Assembly (NCBI GenBank): GCA_014376985.1
Contig: JACMQM010000298.1
Span: 1-33,444, forward strand
Length of the DNA: 33,444 nt
Source: Cytophagaceae bacterium
Lineage (GTDB): Bacteria; Bacteroidota; Bacteroidia; Cytophagales; Cytophagaceae
Reading direction: 5' to 3'
Shown: in pieces, positions 30,609 through 33,444 of the stretch
Layout of the letters: each line of letters opens with the position of its first letter
How positions within the stretch are numbered: the stretch's first letter is position 1
Notes under the pieces: model-generated
Told to the model about the DNA's origin: nothing
Seen by the model: the letters and a program-made list of their open reading frames with translations, nothing else
The model's database searches: none
Made by a program: the position numbers and the translations under genes

Positions 30609-31487
30609 ATGGTCAAGTCAATGACAGGTTACGGTGCTGCTGTAGCTGAAAATGAAAATCTTTACGTGCAGGTTGAAATCAAGAGCCTCAATTCGAAATT
30701 CCTTGATCTTTCTATCCGTGTACCGAAAGAATACGCAGAGAAGGAACTTGAAATAAGAAACTTATTTACGCAAGTCGCAGAACGAGGTAAAGTTTCTTTG
30801 TCGATTGAAGTCAAACAGAAAAACGACAACACAGCGCGTGTCAACATCAATCTCGAATTGTTGAAAGCGTATTACGATAAAATAAAAGCAGCTGCAGAAT
30901 ACGTAGGTGCTCCCTCTGACGATATTTTCCGCACGGTATTGAACATGCCTAAGGTAATTGAGTCAGACATAGAAAATGTCAACCGCGGTGAAGAGTGGAG
31001 CTTTGTTGCACAAGCAATGAAGGATGCCTTGGCACAATGCGACAAGTTTCGCGTGGAAGAAGGTGATATGCTGAAAGAAAAATTCATCGGCTATATTTTA
31101 TTCATCGGTGAAAAACTAAAAGAAGTAGAAGCACATGATCCTATTCGTATTCAACAGGTTCGTGATAGAATAAAAAACCATCTGGAAGAATATGTAGGCA
31201 AAGAACGAGTGGACCAATCTCGATTTGAACAGGAATTGATTTACTACATCGAAAAGCTAGACATCAGTGAAGAAAAAGTGCGTTTGAAAAAACACCTGGA
31301 CTATTTCATAGAAGCCATGAAAGACAAAGAAGCCAGTGGTAAAAAATTAGGATTCCTGGCGCAGGAAATCGGTCGTGAAATTAATACCATCGGTTCTAAA
31401 TGCAACGATGCAGACATACAACGCTCTGTGATCGGTATGAAAGAAGAACTGGAAAAAATAAAAGAACAATTACTGAATATACTATAA
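30609..31487 (+). CDS. yicC: YicC/YloC-family endoribonuclease
   Basis: The product has 292 residues, normal for the family. The N-terminal VKSMTGYGAA, the VEIKSLNSKFLDLSIRVP strand, and the C-terminal DUF1732 block (YIEKLDISEEKVRLKKHLDYF...GKKLGFLAQEIGREINTIGSK) are the two conserved halves. YicC proteins are metal-dependent endoribonucleases; in E. coli YicC affects small-RNA turnover. In many genomes gmk follows; here a GH20 gene follows after 38 bp, so that pairing is broken. Cytoplasmic. Confidence 0.94.
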   Translation: MVKSMTGYGAAVAENENLYVQVEIKSLNSKFLDLSIRVPKEYAEKELEIRNLFTQVAERGKVSLSIEVKQKNDNTARVNINLELLKAYYDKIKAAAEYVGAPSDDIFRTVLNMPKVIESDIENVNRGEEWSFVAQAMKDALAQCDKFRVEEGDMLKEKFIGYILFIGEKLKEVEAHDPIRIQQVRDRIKNHLEEYVGKERVDQSRFEQELIYYIEKLDISEEKVRLKKHLDYFIEAMKDKEASGKKLGFLAQEIGREINTIGSKCNDADIQRSVIGMKEELEKIKEQLLNIL

Positions 31488-31525
31488 TACTAATACCTAC
31501 TCCTCATACTCCTCAAAATCCGCTT

Positions 31526-33444
31526 ATGAAACAATTACGCATTTTATCACTCTTCTTGCTGGTCTGCGCTTTAGCATCCTGCTCGCAGCAAAGACCGAAA
31601 GGATCAGATATCAGTTTGACCTGGGGACTCGTTGGTAATTATTACGAAGGCGATCTTTTCTTAAGCCAATTGCAATTAAAAAACAATGGCACGTCCCCTC
31701 TTGAAAACAAAAACTGGAGTTTGTATTTCAACTTCTGTAGAAAATACAACCAGGATAAATTACCTAAAGAAATTACCATCGAACACGTCAACGGAGATTT
31801 GTTTGTATTGAAGCCTACCAAAGACTTCAAAGCTTTGCAGCCGGGCGACTCTATAAAATTTGATTTGTATGGTGGTTACTGGACATTAAACGAAAGCGAT
31901 GCTCCGGCCGGTTTCTTTTTTGTATTTGAAGAAGGTAAAGATAAACCAACCATTGAAGAAGTCGGGGCATTAACAGTGTTACCCTTCCTTACAGAAAAAC
32001 AATTGAACCGCACCGCTTCAGATAAAGTAGTATGTGAAAATGAAACCGTTCGTTTTGACAGAGATTCATCACTCACCATTTTACCTAAAGCGGCTGTTTG
32101 TCCGATTACTCCTACTCCACTTTCTTACACCATAGGAAAAGATTCTTTAGTAATCGACGGTTCTCTGGTAATTGTAAGTGCTAAAGATTTTATAGCAAGC
32201 GCAGCGTTTTTACAAATGCAATTGGAAAAGAGTTTGGGTACAAAACCTGCTTTGGCTGAATCAGCAAAACCAGATGCTAAGCAAGTATCATTAGTAAAAG
32301 ACGACAAACTAAAAGGTGAAGCTTATGAATTAGAAGTAAGCGCATCCAAAGGCGTTACCATCAAAGCAGGAACAAATGAAGGGGCTTTTTATGGTGTACA
32401 ATCTTTATTGGCATTGAATCCTGCTTTAGCTTCTAAATCATGGAAGATTACAGAGATCAGTGTAAAAGACAAACCGCGTTTTGCTTTCCGCGGTATGTCT
32501 GTAGATGTAGGACGTAACTTCCAGAAAAAAGAAACCATCTTGAAATTCCTGGAAGCGATGGCAACATACAAACTGAATAAATTTCAGTTTCACTTGACAG
32601 ACGATGAAGGATGGAGAATTGAAATAAAAGAATTGCCTGAGTTGACACAAGTTGGCAGCAGAAGAGGATTTTCTACGGATGAAAAAGAGATGTTACTTCC
32701 TTCTTTCGGATCGGGTGCATTTGCTGATAAAAATTCAGGCTCTGGTTTTTTCACCAGAGCTGATTTCATTGAAATTTTAAAATTTGCTAAAGCACGCAAC
32801 ATAGAAGTGATTCCGGAAGTGGACTTCCCAGGACACTCCAGAGCAGCCATCAAATCTATGTTGGTCCGTTATAACCGATTGAAAGCAGAGGGTAAAATAG
32901 AAGAGGCGGAAAAATACTTATTGAACGATTTACAGGATTCTTCGAAATACGAATCGGTACAAATGTGGACAGACAACGTATTGTGTCCTTGCCAGGAATC
33001 TACTTATAATTTCATTACTACTGTCGTAACCAGTATTGAAGACCTATACAAAGAGGCAGGTGCTCCATTAACTACTATACATACCGGTGGAGACGAAGTA
33101 CCGCACGGTGTATGGGAAAAATCTCCGAAGTGTGCCGAGTTGATTAAGGCACAACCTGAGGTTGGTCAATTGGGTGGTGTATCAAATTATTTCTTAACGC
33201 GTGTAAGTGACATCCTTTCTAAAAAAGGATTGACTACTGCCGGTTGGGAAGAGATCGCTTTGTCTAAAGTCAAAGTAGGTGATGCGATACAACACGTACC
33301 TAATCCAGTTTTCATCAATAAAAACTTCAGACCTAACGTGTGGAACAACGTATGGGGTTGGGGACAAGAAGACTTCGCCTACCAATTGGCGAATGCAGGA
33401 TACAAAACAGTATTGTCCAACGTAACGAACTTATACCTTGATCT
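31526..33444 (+). CDS. Beta-N-acetylhexosaminidase, GH20 lipoprotein (partial, C-terminus off the right edge)
   Basis: The frame is open from ATG 31526 to the edge (639 codons). The lipobox LASC (C19) predicts a lipoprotein. Residues about 30-165 resemble a CHB_HEX carbohydrate-binding domain (SLTWGLVGNYYEGDLFLSQLQLKNNG...WSLYFNF). Residues about 190-310 are the GH20b alpha/beta domain, and the catalytic barrel follows (FRGMSVDVGRNF, KFQFHLTDDEGWRIEI, EVDFPGHSRAA). The catalytic pair is D523-E524 in HTGGDEVPHGVW; the last visible motif is NVWGWGQEDFAYQLANAGY. It removes terminal beta-GlcNAc or GalNAc, for example from chitobiose made by a GH18 enzyme. It lies 38 bp after yicC, so co-transcription is likely. 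Upstream T/C-rich leader lacks a Shine-Dalgarno site. Confidence 0.95.
   Translation, partial: MKQLRILSLFLLVCALASCSQQRPKGSDISLTWGLVGNYYEGDLFLSQLQLKNNGTSPLENKNWSLYFNFCRKYNQDKLPKEITIEHVNGDLFVLKPTKDFKALQPGDSIKFDLYGGYWTLNESDAPAGFFFVFEEGKDKPTIEEVGALTVLPFLTEKQLNRTASDKVVCENETVRFDRDSSLTILPKAAVCPITPTPLSYTIGKDSLVIDGSLVIVSAKDFIASAAFLQMQLEKSLGTKPALAESAKPDAKQVSLVKDDKLKGEAYELEVSASKGVTIKAGTNEGAFYGVQSLLALNPALASKSWKITEISVKDKPRFAFRGMSVDVGRNFQKKETILKFLEAMATYKLNKFQFHLTDDEGWRIEIKELPELTQVGSRRGFSTDEKEMLLPSFGSGAFADKNSGSGFFTRADFIEILKFAKARNIEVIPEVDFPGHSRAAIKSMLVRYNRLKAEGKIEEAEKYLLNDLQDSSKYESVQMWTDNVLCPCQESTYNFITTVVTSIEDLYKEAGAPLTTIHTGGDEVPHGVWEKSPKCAELIKAQPEVGQLGGVSNYFLTRVSDILSKKGLTTAGWEEIALSKVKVGDAIQHVPNPVFINKNFRPNVWNNVWGWGQEDFAYQLANAGYKTVLSNVTNLYLD

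Noticed and set aside
1-33444. CRISPR array, phage or transposon genes
   Set aside because: No regularly spaced direct repeats with unique spacers and no integrase, transposase or phage protein were seen on either strand.

Overview
The window looks like a chromosomal segment of a Bacteroidota bacterium, probably Chitinophagaceae or a relative. The evidence is an AT-rich genome, few Shine-Dalgarno sites, several TAnnTTTG-type -7 promoter boxes, a DksA-family protein with the degenerate zinc finger common in this phylum, a PorE-like TPR/propeller/OmpA lipoprotein, DUF5777 and CHRD proteins, and secreted proteins ending their signal peptides in AQ or SQ. The genus is an inference; no rRNA is present. 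I see no phage, insertion sequence, transposase or CRISPR array, so this is mostly core genome with repeat-rich intergenic regions.

Left part (1-7.7 kb): a cytochrome c maturation pair (ccmB then ccmC, cut by the left edge) on the minus strand; pheS and a GH18 chitinase-like enzyme on the plus strand; a PRC-barrel protein; a compact minus-strand operon of a monoheme lipoprotein cytochrome, a YceI protein and a DUF5777 barrel; and a triple-CHRD lipoprotein.

Middle (8-20.3 kb): a four-gene tripartite ABC exporter (ATPase, HlyD-like adaptor, FtsX-like permease, TolC-like channel) divergent from a MarR-like regulator; a conserved outer-membrane barrel; purM; the PorE-like lipoprotein; a conserved protein often misnamed as an ABC ATPase; a two-gene iron-sulfur module (membrane-anchored 2x[4Fe-4S] protein plus an HdrB-like CCG-domain protein); and tRNA-Phe(GAA) with its own terminator.

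Right part (20.9-33.4 kb): a GT2 glycosyltransferase, a lipocalin, an operon of DksA-like protein with an H1-like Lys/Ala tail, scpB and an RsuA/RluB-type pseudouridine synthase with a 430-residue low-complexity tail, a lamin-tail-domain secreted protein, asd, yicC and a GH20 beta-hexosaminidase running off the right edge. GH18 plus GH20 suggest that the cell processes chitin or chitooligosaccharides.

The most striking non-coding signal is a family of six structured repeats (two head-to-head or tail-to-tail pairs, one solo, one divergent). They share GCGTTAGGGAT and AACGCC ends, a GGCGAAAGCC hairpin and a variable hairpin, and the closing stem covaries in the divergent copy. A second, unrelated nested inverted-repeat island lies at 29.8-30.2 kb. 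Neither encodes protein.
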